Positions 23,719 to 32,142 of a DNA stretch of 47,254 nucleotides are shown piece after piece. Location of the stretch: the NCBI GenBank assembly GCA_045657465.1, contig JAZOTD010000029.1:1-47254 (forward strand). The letters run 5' to 3'. The stretch's first letter is position 1. The number at the start of each line of letters is the position of its first letter. This DNA is from RGIG1681 sp045657465 (GTDB lineage: Bacteria; Bacillota; Clostridia; Christensenellales; UBA1242). A model generated the notes under the pieces. It made no database searches. It was given only the letters and a program-made list of their open reading frames with translations, and was not told the DNA's origin. The translations under genes and the position numbers were made by a program.

Positions 23719-26152
23719 GATATTTCTCCTTAAATTCTTTCAATTTTTTCTTTGTGTCTCTGTGCATATTTCTCACATTTTCAAGGTCTTGTTTCAAAAC
23801 TTCTAAAATTAATTGCTGAGCATCATCATTTTCATCAAAGTCCACAAAAAACTTAACAATACTAGCATCAAGATTAACGCCAGCACGTCCATCAAGTTGG
23901 TCAACAAATTCAATAAGTTTGGTGTCGCCAGAAATCGCAAACTGCTCTTTTGCTTCTTGAGCAAGCCCTGCCTTCCAAAGTTTTATGCCAGCTTCTTTAT
24001 GTTTTCCTTTAAACACATATTTTTCAAACGCTTCAATTTTTGCAAGTTGTTGATTTGAAATATAATCATCTTCAAATTTATTTGCATAAAATCTAGCGTT
24101 GTCAAATTGTCCTAGTTTTATAAACTCATTGATTCTTTCAAAAATTTCTTCATCGTCAATTTCAATCTTGCTGACAATATCAGAAAATCTTGCATACGTT
24201 TCATTTCCGCCAAGCGACTCGAAGTTTTGTTTGAAAAACTCATTAAAAATGTTTATTTGTTGATTTTCATAAACAAATATATTATGTTTCGCTCTTGAAA
24301 CCCCAACATAAAACAAATTGAAATAATATCTGTAAACCGAATTTTCATCAGCTTGTTTGTGATTTATGTTAAATTCTTCAAGTTTTTTGAGCTTATCGGC
24401 ATTGTCAGAGAGAATGTTATATAAAAGCACAGTGTCTCTTTCAAGCCCCTTAATTTCGGAAATTGTTAAAATCTCTTGTTTTTTGAAACTTTCTCTAAGC
24501 TTTTCTTTTTGCTTAAAATCAGTAACTAAAATCGTGAAGTTTTCAAACTTTTGTGATTTTAAATTTTTAAAGAATGATTCATCACAGGTGTAAACCGCTG
24601 TCGTGTCTGCACTTTGGTCAATGCTTTCACCAGAAAGCACAAAGCTGTGGGTTCCAAACTGCTTGATATTAATTTGACTAAGTGAGTCTAAAATATCAAC
24701 AATCTTTTTGTTGTTTCGATAGTTGCATTCAAGTTCTGAAACATTCGTCACATCTTCGTTATACATCAATTTCTTTAGATATGCAAAACTAAAATATGAT
24801 GGGTTTATCATTTGAAGCGCATCACCAACACAGAACAACTTGATTGAAATTTCTTTAAATAAATTCAAGTTAATCTCAGTAAAGTCTTGAACTTCGTCAA
24901 TGATTGACAATGAATATTTTTGCATTTTTGACGTATTTTTCAATAATTTTTGCGATATTTTATTATTGTCGGTTAAATTTTGCGTTTTTTGAAATTCATC
25001 AAACAACTTTGCAATCGCATAAATTGTTTCACACTCAAAAGTTGAAAAACTGTTTTCGCGACGCTTTTTATAGGTTTCAAAATCAATCATTTCACCATTT
25101 GTGGCACAACCAAAAATCATGCCATAGATTTCTTTGTAAATAATTGAATATGAAATATTTTTAATTTTTTCAAGTCTGTTTCGAAGTTGATGGTTTGCCA
25201 TGTTTTTTAAAAACACATTCAAAAATGTTGATTCTGTGCAAATCTCAACATCTTCGTCAAAAGTGTTTTTATAAATATCTTCAATCAACAGATAATCAAC
25301 ATGTGTTTCTAAAAATTCAACAATCTGTTCAAGCTTGCGAACTACATTTGTTTCATTGTCTGCAACAAGATGCAACCCTAGTCTATTTTCAATTGCCTTT
25401 TTATGATTTCTATCTAAAAAGACAATACGATTGTTTTTATAGTCATTGATAAAGTTTTTAATATTGTTTTTGAAAACCTCAATCTTGCTCTTTGTGTCAA
25501 TCAACAACCCTCTTGAAAATGTTGTGTATAGAATTTTGCCTGAATAATTTCTACAAGCAACCCAAATAATTTTGCTCAAGCAAACATTTGTTTTTCCGCT
25601 TCCAGCAACGCCTTGAACCAAAACATTCTCTTTTTCAATTTCAACAAGTGCTTGCTGTTTTTCGTTAAGCATTGGAAAGTTTACATATTCAGAATTTGAC
25701 AAAAGGTAAAGCTTTTTAAAATCACTCTCATTTTCTTCAAAGAAAATTGGCTTAACCACAACGCTGAAAAGCCTGTGCTCTTTTAAATACTGATTCACAC
25801 GTTGGTCGTTCATTTTTAAATTTTCAAATTCATTTTGAAGACTAAAAAACACAATGTCTTCTGCCTCAATATTTTCTTGATTTAATTGAAACCCAAATTT
25901 GATTAAAAAACTAAAGTTTTTATCAAACACATCAATCTTAAAACAATTAACTTCTGCATTGTTTTTATATTTTTCATAAATGGTTTTTGAAAGAGAAAGT
26001 AGGTTTTCAGCAATTTTCAAAACAAACTTGTCAATGCTTGCAAGTTTTTTTGTTTGATAAAAAAACCTTTCAGTTTTATAAATTTTTGTTTCACTTGAAA
26101 GAACCTGTTTATTTGTATTTATCTCAACATTAAAACTTTCTCTTTGTTCCAT
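23711..26152 (-). CDS. UvrD/Rep-like SF1 helicase with long C-terminal helical extension
   Basis: 813 residues. Motifs: Walker A VQGVAGSGKTNV (~179-190), motif Ia TTFSRGLL, Walker B LSIIDEVQDFT (~427), motif III FCVGDALQMINP, motif IV ELECNYRNN, motif V ISEIKGLERDTVLL, motif VI FYVGVSRAKHNIFV (~660). The N-terminal ~160 residues are not helicase-like. The C-terminal ~150 residues (FIKLGQFDNARFYANKF...HKEAGIKLWKAGLAQEAKEQFAISGD) look like TPR-type helical repeats. It lacks the usual length and 2B features of PcrA/UvrD, so it is an accessory helicase. It starts 2 bases after the release-factor-like gene. Operon context suggests a dedicated system rather than general repair. Confidence 0.8.
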   Translation of the reverse strand: MEQRESFNVEINTNKQVLSSETKIYKTERFFYQTKKLASIDKFVLKIAENLLSLSKTIYEKYKNNAEVNCFKIDVFDKNFSFLIKFGFQLNQENIEAEDIVFFSLQNEFENLKMNDQRVNQYLKEHRLFSVVVKPIFFEENESDFKKLYLLSNSEYVNFPMLNEKQQALVEIEKENVLVQGVAGSGKTNVCLSKIIWVACRNYSGKILYTTFSRGLLIDTKSKIEVFKNNIKNFINDYKNNRIVFLDRNHKKAIENRLGLHLVADNETNVVRKLEQIVEFLETHVDYLLIEDIYKNTFDEDVEICTESTFLNVFLKNMANHQLRNRLEKIKNISYSIIYKEIYGMIFGCATNGEMIDFETYKKRRENSFSTFECETIYAIAKLFDEFQKTQNLTDNNKISQKLLKNTSKMQKYSLSIIDEVQDFTEINLNLFKEISIKLFCVGDALQMINPSYFSFAYLKKLMYNEDVTNVSELECNYRNNKKIVDILDSLSQINIKQFGTHSFVLSGESIDQSADTTAVYTCDESFFKNLKSQKFENFTILVTDFKQKEKLRESFKKQEILTISEIKGLERDTVLLYNILSDNADKLKKLEEFNINHKQADENSVYRYYFNLFYVGVSRAKHNIFVYENQQINIFNEFFKQNFESLGGNETYARFSDIVSKIEIDDEEIFERINEFIKLGQFDNARFYANKFEDDYISNQQLAKIEAFEKYVFKGKHKEAGIKLWKAGLAQEAKEQFAISGDTKLIEFVDQLDGRAGVNLDASIVKFFVDFDENDDAQQLILEVLKQDLENVRNMHRDTKKKLKEFKEKYHG

Positions 26153-26154
26153 TT

Positions 26155-27141
26155 CTATACACTCAAATCGTTTAAAATTAAATCTAGCTCTCCCTGTTCA
26201 ATCTGCTTTAGGTCATAATCTTTTCTTAATTTGTTCACCGTCACAATGTGTTTATCATAGTCAAAAATTATTGAAATTGAGTTTGAAAAAATCGCATTTT
26301 TAATATTGTTTCGTTGATTTTTTATGCTTTTTTCGTTATTTTCTTTTAATTTTTGCGATATTTTTTCTTTCAAGAGTTCAAATGCTCGTTCTTTGTTTTT
26401 TGTTTGCGAACGATCATCTTGACACTCAACAGAAATCCCCGTTGGCAAATGCACAAGCTTAACAGCACTTTCTGTTTTGTTTATGTGTTGACCGCCAGCA
26501 CCACTTGACTTTGAAGTTTTTATTTCGATATCATCAAAGCTTATTTCGGTCTCATAAATTTGTTCATTTAAAACAACAACTTTAACTTCTTCTGCTTTGG
26601 CCTTTTGAATTATTTTCAAATTTCCGCAAAGCACCATGAGCCCGTCATATATATCTTCACCAAAAGCATTCAAAATCAAACTATTTTCAGTCTGTTTTTG
26701 AATCTCAATTTTTGCTTCTTTGCTTTCTAAAAAGTTTTTAATAACAGATTCAACGATTTCTATTGAACCTTTGGCATTAATCTCAACTTTAACTTTTTGC
26801 TCGGTAGTGTTTTTATTTTTTAAATAGCTTGATTTAATTTCATTAAATAGCTCTTCAATTTCATTTTCTAAACCTTCAATCTGCAATCTTATTTCATGTT
26901 TTAAATTTTCATCATTTTCAAGTTTTGCAAGTATGGTCAAATCTGCTTGATTTTGTTTTAAATTTTTATATTTCTTAAATCCTATCACAACATCTTCAAT
27001 CTTTTTTCGCTTGCTTAAATAGTGCTTAAAGAGCTTGTTGTCAGACATAACTTCAACAGACTCTATAAACCTTGAAAGTTCATCATATTCTGCTTCAAGC
27101 GCAGTGAAAATATCATAAAATTTTTGATTAACACTATCCAT
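26155..27141 (-). CDS. Class I release-factor homologue with GGQ but degenerate codon-recognition domain
   Basis: 328 residues, collinear with RF1/RF2. A helical N-terminal PCRF-like domain is followed by the catalytic domain: SSGAGGQHINKTESAV (GGQ at 216-218), then LPTGISVECQDDRSQTKNKERA, then a typical C-terminal domain. RF1/RF2 landmarks in domain 2 are missing: no RAGTGGDEA, no HRVQRVP, no PxT or SPF tripeptide, no HTS; the matching stretch reads NLKIIQKAKAEEVKVVVL. Peptidyl-tRNA hydrolysis is therefore likely retained, while stop-codon reading is doubtful, so ribosome rescue is a reasonable inference. I take the ATG at 27141. It has no SD and lies exactly six bases after TATGAT, suggesting a leaderless mRNA. 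It is the first gene of the helicase operon. Confidence 0.8.
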   Translation of the reverse strand: MDSVNQKFYDIFTALEAEYDELSRFIESVEVMSDNKLFKHYLSKRKKIEDVVIGFKKYKNLKQNQADLTILAKLENDENLKHEIRLQIEGLENEIEELFNEIKSSYLKNKNTTEQKVKVEINAKGSIEIVESVIKNFLESKEAKIEIQKQTENSLILNAFGEDIYDGLMVLCGNLKIIQKAKAEEVKVVVLNEQIYETEISFDDIEIKTSKSSGAGGQHINKTESAVKLVHLPTGISVECQDDRSQTKNKERAFELLKEKISQKLKENNEKSIKNQRNNIKNAIFSNSISIIFDYDKHIVTVNKLRKDYDLKQIEQGELDLILNDLSV

Positions 27142-27147
27142 GATACA

Positions 27148-27176
27148 ATCATACCAAATTCGCCGCAAAAAAACAA
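27148..27176 (-). promoter_or_regulatory. Promoter of the release-factor/helicase operon, leaderless type
   Basis: TTGTTT (27171-27176), a 17-base spacer ending TGG, and TATGAT (27148-27153). The expected start coincides with the A of the ATG at 27141. Confidence 0.6.
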
Positions 27177-27254
27177 TAATAAAATATTCTTTCTATGCAT
27201 TTCATATAATTTTACAAAAAGCTAGCAATAACTATTTTATTTTCAAAAAGATTG

Positions 27255-27263
27255 TGCTAAAAT
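27255..27263 (+). promoter_or_regulatory. Extended -10 promoter of gpsA
   Basis: TGC followed by TAAAAT (27258-27263); AAAGGAG follows before the ATG at 27288. The -35 is weak. Confidence 0.55.
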
Positions 27264-27287
27264 GATTTTATACAAAAGGAGATTTTT

Positions 27288-28256
27288 ATGAAATTTTCAG
27301 TTCTCGGCTGCGGCCGTTGGGGTTCATTTATTGCTTGGTATTTAGATAAAAATAAAAACGATGTCACCTTGTGGGGCAGACCAAACAATCATAGAACCGA
27401 CAATTTATTTTTAACACGCACAAATGAATATGTAACACTTCCTGAATCAATTGAACTTTCATATGATTTAGAAAGCACCATCAAAAAAAGCGACTACATA
27501 ATCATTTCAATCAGCGCTCAAGCTGTTAGAAATTTAATGGATAACATCAGTAAAATCGAATGTTATAAAGATAAAAAATATATTCTTTGCATGAAAGGTA
27601 TTGAAGATAAAACCGGAAAGCGTTTGTCTGAAATTTTAATCGAATACAACATCGACCCACAAAACATTGCTGTTTGGATCGGTCCGGGACACATTCAATC
27701 ATTCGTTGGCGGCGTTCCAAGTGTAATGGTTATCGATTCTTATAACCCTGAACTTTCAAAATTTTTGGCAAAACACCTTAAAAGTGATTTGATTAAATTC
27801 TATCAAGGTCAAGACATCATCGGTTCTGAAATCGGCGCTGCTGCTAAAAACGTTGTTGGCGTTGCTGCGGGCATTCTTGACGGCATGGGTTATTCAACAC
27901 TCAAGGGCGGACTTATGGCAAGAGGTGCACGCGAAGTTGCAAGATTAATCAAAGCGTGTGGTGGACAAGAACTTTCAGCCTATGGTCTTTGCCATCTTGG
28001 CGATTATGAAGCCACCTTGTTCTCACAATTTTCACACAACAGAATGTGGGGTGAAACATTTGCTCAAAACAAACCATTCGAAAAACTTGCAGAAGGTGTT
28101 GCCACATCTTCAGCTATGCTTATATTAGCAGAAAAAGTTGGTGTTGAACTTCCAATAACTCAAATCATTTATGACCTTATTCACGGAAACATCACTAAAG
28201 AAAAAGGTATCAAAAAACTTTTTGACAGAGAAAATCTAACCGAATTTTATGGTTAA
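27288..28256 (+). CDS. gpsA: NAD(P)+-dependent glycerol-3-phosphate dehydrogenase
   Basis: 322 residues. Reduces dihydroxyacetone phosphate to sn-glycerol 3-phosphate for phospholipid synthesis. The Rossmann start is VLGCGRWGSFIA (5-16). The catalytic Lys is in IGAAAKNVVGVAAGILDGMG (~183-202), followed by LKGGLMARGAREVARL. The usual GPSFAxEV motif is replaced by IGPGHIQSFVGGVPS, a variant I associate with a Clostridia-type GpsA group; it probably still binds substrate but may mark altered specificity. AAAGGAG lies 7-8 bases upstream. A single-gene unit with its own promoter and terminator. Confidence 0.88.
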   Translation: MKFSVLGCGRWGSFIAWYLDKNKNDVTLWGRPNNHRTDNLFLTRTNEYVTLPESIELSYDLESTIKKSDYIIISISAQAVRNLMDNISKIECYKDKKYILCMKGIEDKTGKRLSEILIEYNIDPQNIAVWIGPGHIQSFVGGVPSVMVIDSYNPELSKFLAKHLKSDLIKFYQGQDIIGSEIGAAAKNVVGVAAGILDGMGYSTLKGGLMARGAREVARLIKACGGQELSAYGLCHLGDYEATLFSQFSHNRMWGETFAQNKPFEKLAEGVATSSAMLILAEKVGVELPITQIIYDLIHGNITKEKGIKKLFDRENLTEFYG

Positions 28257-28265
28257 TTAATCATC

Positions 28266-28292
28266 AAAAAAACACGGCATTGCCGTGTTTTT
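28266..28292. terminator. Bidirectional terminator
   Basis: AAAACACGGC-ATT-GCCGTGTTTT between the convergent gpsA and rel genes. Confidence 0.88.
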
Positions 28293-28312
28293 TCTATTCA
28301 TAATATTGTTTA

Positions 28313-30472
28313 CTACAACACCTCATAAACAAGTGCAAGTGATGCTAATTTGTTTTTGGCTTGTTGAAGTTGAGTTTTGTTTTTGATTTGCACACCAATC
28401 TTGATTGCGATCTCGTCATTTTTGCTTTCGCTTGAATTTAGCGACATAACCTTAATTCCAAGTTCGCTCATTGCGTTTGCAATTTCAATGTAAATATTGT
28501 TTTTATTTTTTGCAAAAATGTCTATGTATGACATAAACGTGTATTCTTCATCTTTTGGCAAGTTCCAATCTGCCGCCAAAAATCTAGATTCGTCAAGATT
28601 TTCAAGATTTTCACAGTCACATCTGTGAATAATGATTCCCCTTCCGTTTGAAACATATGCAACGATATCATCTCCTGGAATTGGGTTGCAACATTTTGCA
28701 AGATTTTTCAAAAGATCTGTGTGTCCGTCAACCAATATTCCTTGACTGTCTTTTTGATCTGATTTTGCTGGAAGTCTTGATTTTGATTCTTGTTTTTTAA
28801 GTTTTTGTTGATTCGACAAATATCTGTTAACAACAACTTCTGACGAAAGACCACCATAACCAATCGCAGCGAAAAGTTCATCAATGTTCAAAAATGATTT
28901 TTTTAATAATATTTCATTGATTGTTTCCTTGTCGTCTAACACTTTTGAAATTACACAGTTTTTACGCTTTGCAGTTTCTTCAAGCATTTCTTTGCCGATT
29001 TTTATGTTTTCTTCTTTTCTTTCTTTTTTAAAGAAGTTTCTAATTTTTGAAATAGCACCACTGCTCTTGCAAATTTTGAGCCAATCACGAGAAGGTTCTT
29101 TTGAAGAGCTGGTTAAAATTTCAACTTCATCACCAGTGCTCAGTCTAGTTGTTATTGGAACAATCTTTCCATTAACCTTTGCCCCCACACACTTGTTTCC
29201 AACATTGGTGTGCACAGCATAAGCAAAGTCGAGAGTGATTGCACCATCTGGAAGTTCAATAACGTTGTGGGTTGGAGTGAACACAAAAATCTTGTTTGAA
29301 TAGAACCCCGTTTTAATAATTTGCATAAACTCATCAGTTTCATCTTCTTGCACAATTTTTTCAGAAGCATCACTTTGAGACTTTTTCAAATTATAAAGCG
29401 TTGAGTTTCCGCTAAGTTTAGTCGCCTTTGAGCCATGTTCTTTATACATCCAGTGTGCAGCCATACCATATTCACAGAAGATGTGCATGTCTTCTGTTCT
29501 AATTTGAATTTCAACAGGAATGGTTCCGTTTTCAGTTGGATACATAACAGTTGTGTGCAGCGACTTATATCCGTTTGGTTTTGGGTTTGCGATATAGTCT
29601 TTAATTCTGCCTTCAACAGGCTTCCACAAATTGTGAACCGCACCAAGCATTGTGTAGCAATTTTTCACATCTTTAACAATAATTCTGTGCGCTATGATAT
29701 CATAAATTTTTTCTTTGCTTCTTGTGAGTGTTTTTTTGTATACACCAAAAGTGCTTTTCACACGGCTTTGAATTCGTGCATCAACATTGTTTTCATCTGC
29801 AATCTTTTGAAGGTCGCTGCGAATGTCTGCAATGATGTTTTGGCTACGTGTGTAATATTCATTTAAGTATGCACTTATCTCATTAAATTCTTCAGGAAGC
29901 AAATATTTAAAACATAAATCTTCAAGAGTATGTTTCAAACTGTTCATACCCATACGCTCTGCAAGTGCAACATAAATGTCAAGGGTTTCTTTGGCAATCT
30001 TCACTTGAGTTTGTCTGGTTTTAACATCAAGTGTTTGCATGTTATGAAGTCTGTCAGCAAGCTTTACAAATGCAACTCTAGCATCTTTGTTGAGCGTCAA
30101 AAACATCTTTCTCAAATTTTCATTTTCTTCTTGATGTTCTCTAAGTGCAATTTTGATAGGTTCAATTTTTGATGCACCAACACAAATATTGAAAACAATA
30201 TCACCAAACTCTTTTTTGATTTCTTCTGGCTTGCAGTCTGTGTCTTCAATGCAGTCATGCAACAATCCACTCACAACCGTTTCAACGTCAGCATGCATTT
30301 CTGCCAAGAATTTTGCAACGCGATATGGATGCACAATATATTCTTCACCAGTATCTCTCTTTTGACCTTTGTGTTTTTTCTCAGCAAAACGAAAGGCTTT
30401 TTCAATAACAGCAAAATTCTCTTTGCCGTAAACATTATTAATAAGTTCAACAAAACATTGTTCAAGTTCCAT
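28313..30472 (-). CDS. rel: Bifunctional (p)ppGpp synthetase/hydrolase (RelA/SpoT homologue)
   Basis: A 719-residue stringent-response enzyme. The HD hydrolase domain is intact (HKGQKR...YIVHPYRVA and LLHDCIEDTD, residues ~33-85). The synthetase domain has RVKSTFGVYKKTL, YDIIAHRIIV and NGYKSLHTT. The TGS domain begins FVFTPTHNVIELPDGA (~390). A zinc-finger/helical region with CCNPIPGD follows, then a C-terminal ACT domain. Both activities should be present, as in single-Rel Bacillota. I choose the ATG at 30472, which has GGAGG 7 bases upstream; the ATG at 30478 is too close to that site. It diverges from ispH. Confidence 0.92.
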   Translation of the reverse strand: MELEQCFVELINNVYGKENFAVIEKAFRFAEKKHKGQKRDTGEEYIVHPYRVAKFLAEMHADVETVVSGLLHDCIEDTDCKPEEIKKEFGDIVFNICVGASKIEPIKIALREHQEENENLRKMFLTLNKDARVAFVKLADRLHNMQTLDVKTRQTQVKIAKETLDIYVALAERMGMNSLKHTLEDLCFKYLLPEEFNEISAYLNEYYTRSQNIIADIRSDLQKIADENNVDARIQSRVKSTFGVYKKTLTRSKEKIYDIIAHRIIVKDVKNCYTMLGAVHNLWKPVEGRIKDYIANPKPNGYKSLHTTVMYPTENGTIPVEIQIRTEDMHIFCEYGMAAHWMYKEHGSKATKLSGNSTLYNLKKSQSDASEKIVQEDETDEFMQIIKTGFYSNKIFVFTPTHNVIELPDGAITLDFAYAVHTNVGNKCVGAKVNGKIVPITTRLSTGDEVEILTSSSKEPSRDWLKICKSSGAISKIRNFFKKERKEENIKIGKEMLEETAKRKNCVISKVLDDKETINEILLKKSFLNIDELFAAIGYGGLSSEVVVNRYLSNQQKLKKQESKSRLPAKSDQKDSQGILVDGHTDLLKNLAKCCNPIPGDDIVAYVSNGRGIIIHRCDCENLENLDESRFLAADWNLPKDEEYTFMSYIDIFAKNKNNIYIEIANAMSELGIKVMSLNSSESKNDEIAIKIGVQIKNKTQLQQAKNKLASLALVYEVL

Positions 30473-30503
30473 ATTCATGCCTCCTTTAATTTTGTCCAAT
30501 CAA

Positions 30504-30532
30504 ATTATAACATTAATATTTTGTCTTTGCAA
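30504..30532 (-). promoter_or_regulatory. Promoter of rel
   Basis: TTGCAA (30527-30532), a 17-base spacer ending TGT, and a perfect TATAAT (30504-30509) on the minus strand. Confidence 0.8.
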
Positions 30533-30560
30533 TTTATTATTTGTGCTTATGCAATTTCAT

Positions 30561-30589
30561 TTGAATATTACGCATAAATTTGATATCAT
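30561..30589 (+). promoter_or_regulatory. Promoter of ispH, near-leaderless
   Basis: TTGAAT (30561-30566), a 17-base spacer and TATCAT (30584-30589). The expected start is about 3 bases before the ATG at 30599; no SD. Confidence 0.65.
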
Positions 30590-30598
30590 TGTTATTGT

Positions 30599-31510
30599 AT
30601 GGAAAACAATGTAAAAATAGCATCAGTTTGCGGACTTTGTGCTGGTTGCAAACTTGCAATCAATAGCACAAAGGATGCTCTTAAAAATAATAAAAATGTT
30701 ACTCTTTTTAAAGAAATTGTTCACAATAAAAATGTAAACAACATGCTTAAAACCCAAGGAGTAAACTTTTGTGATGAGCTTGAAAAACTTCCTAAAGACA
30801 ATATCATAATTTTAAGAGCTCATGGAGAACCAAAATCAACGATTGAATATTTAATAAATGAAAAATATGATTTTATTGACTGCACTTGCGTTAATGTTAA
30901 AAAAATTCATGAACAAGTTTTAACTCATAGCATGGCTGGTGAAAAAATTATCATTATTGGCAAATATGGCAAAAAATCTGGAATTGTGCACCCTGAAATT
31001 TTGGGAACTATTGGCTGGTGCACTAATGAACCTGTTTTAATTGAAGATGAAGAAGACATTTCTAAACTTGAAGCTTTTTCAAACACAAAGTTCTATCTCG
31101 TGTGCCAAACAACCTTTAATATCAACAAAGCTGACAAACTCATTGATTTAATTGTTCAAACATTAACAAAAAACAATAACCTAGTTGAAATCAACAAGTC
31201 AATTTGCCTTGCTCAAAGACAAATTAACATCTCATCACAACAACTAGCAAAAGAATGTGATTTAATGATTGTTGTGGGTGGAAAAAACTCAAGCAATACA
31301 ACAGAGCTTTTCAATGGATTAAAAACGATCACAAATACATTGTTTTTAGAAGACATAAACAATTTTGAACAAACACTGGCAGAAAATAATGTAACCTTGC
31401 ATAAAGATATAAAAATTGGCTTAACCGCCGGTGCATCAACAATGAAAGAAGAACTTGAAACATTAAAAATCAAAATTATTAATAAACTTCAGGAGCTCAA
31501 TAATGATTAA
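30599..31510 (+). CDS. ispH: 4-hydroxy-3-methylbut-2-enyl diphosphate reductase
   Basis: 303 residues; the last enzyme of the MEP isoprenoid pathway, making IPP and DMAPP with a [4Fe-4S] cluster. The three cluster cysteines fit: GLCAGC (~13-18), DCTC (~97-100) and SICLAQRQ (~200). Other landmarks are RAHGEP, VHPEILG, VCQTTF and VVGGKNSSNTTEL. The segment after the third cysteine is shorter than the usual ICxATxxRQ, so this is a divergent member. It has no SD and a -10 box nine bases before the ATG. The metallo-hydrolase gene overlaps its end by 8 bases. Confidence 0.88.
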   Translation: MENNVKIASVCGLCAGCKLAINSTKDALKNNKNVTLFKEIVHNKNVNNMLKTQGVNFCDELEKLPKDNIIILRAHGEPKSTIEYLINEKYDFIDCTCVNVKKIHEQVLTHSMAGEKIIIIGKYGKKSGIVHPEILGTIGWCTNEPVLIEDEEDISKLEAFSNTKFYLVCQTTFNINKADKLIDLIVQTLTKNNNLVEINKSICLAQRQINISSQQLAKECDLMIVVGGKNSSNTTELFNGLKTITNTLFLEDINNFEQTLAENNVTLHKDIKIGLTAGASTMKEELETLKIKIINKLQELNND

Positions 31511-32129
31511 AATAAACACACACAGTTCAATTCAAATTGACGACATTTATTTTGACCCATATGGCATCATTAAAAACAAAAATGATGCAAAATACATCTT
31601 TATCACCCACACCCACTATGACCATTTAAGTGTTGAATCAATAAAAAGACTAACCAACGATAACACAATTTTCATTGCAACAAAAGACGCCAAGCAAACG
31701 CTTGAAACAAACTTTGAAAATAAAATCATTTATGTGAAACCACATGAAGAACTATTTCTTGGAGACTTGCAAGTAGAAGTGCTGCCAGCATACAATCTTG
31801 GCAAAGACTTTCACAAAAAGAAAAATGGCTGGGTTGGATACAAAATTACTAAAGACGGAACCACATATGCAGTCTTGGGTGACACAGACAACATTCCAGA
31901 ACTTCAAACCCTGACTTGTGATGTTTTGTTTGTTCCTATTGGCGGAACATACACTATGGACCCAACTGAAGCTGCCGCTCTTGCAAACGCAATCACACCA
32001 AATCTAGTTATTCCAACACACTATGGAACAATCGTTGGTTCAAAACAAAACGAAAAAGAGTTTTTAAAACTATTAAACAAGAATGTAAAACACAAGATAT
32101 TAATAAAAGACGCAAAAAAAGAAGGTTAA
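31503..32129 (+). CDS. MBL-fold metal-dependent hydrolase (UPF0173-like)
   Basis: A 208-residue metallo-beta-lactamase-fold protein. The metal motif is THTHYDHLS (~36-44, HxHxDH). LGDTDNIPEL (~123) and PTHYGTI (~178) supply the further Asp and His ligands. The sequence resembles UPF0173 hydrolases, whose substrate is not known. Its ATG lies inside the ispH end (8-base overlap), so it is coupled to ispH. The stop codon falls in the terminator stem. Confidence 0.82.
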   Translation: MIKINTHSSIQIDDIYFDPYGIIKNKNDAKYIFITHTHYDHLSVESIKRLTNDNTIFIATKDAKQTLETNFENKIIYVKPHEELFLGDLQVEVLPAYNLGKDFHKKKNGWVGYKITKDGTTYAVLGDTDNIPELQTLTCDVLFVPIGGTYTMDPTEAAALANAITPNLVIPTHYGTIVGSKQNEKEFLKLLNKNVKHKILIKDAKKEG

Positions 32130-32140
32130 ATCAACCTTCT
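32115..32140. terminator. Bidirectional terminator
   Basis: AAAAAGAAGGTT-AAAT-CAACCTTCTTTTT (the central bases pair imperfectly) between the convergent MBL gene and the zinc-ribbon gene. Confidence 0.8.
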
Positions 32141-32142
32141 TT

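Noticed and set aside
26155..27141. Release-factor gene as housekeeping prfB with programmed frameshift
   Set aside because: There is no SPF motif, no frameshift site near the start, and the frame is continuous. The catalytic end is closer to RF1.
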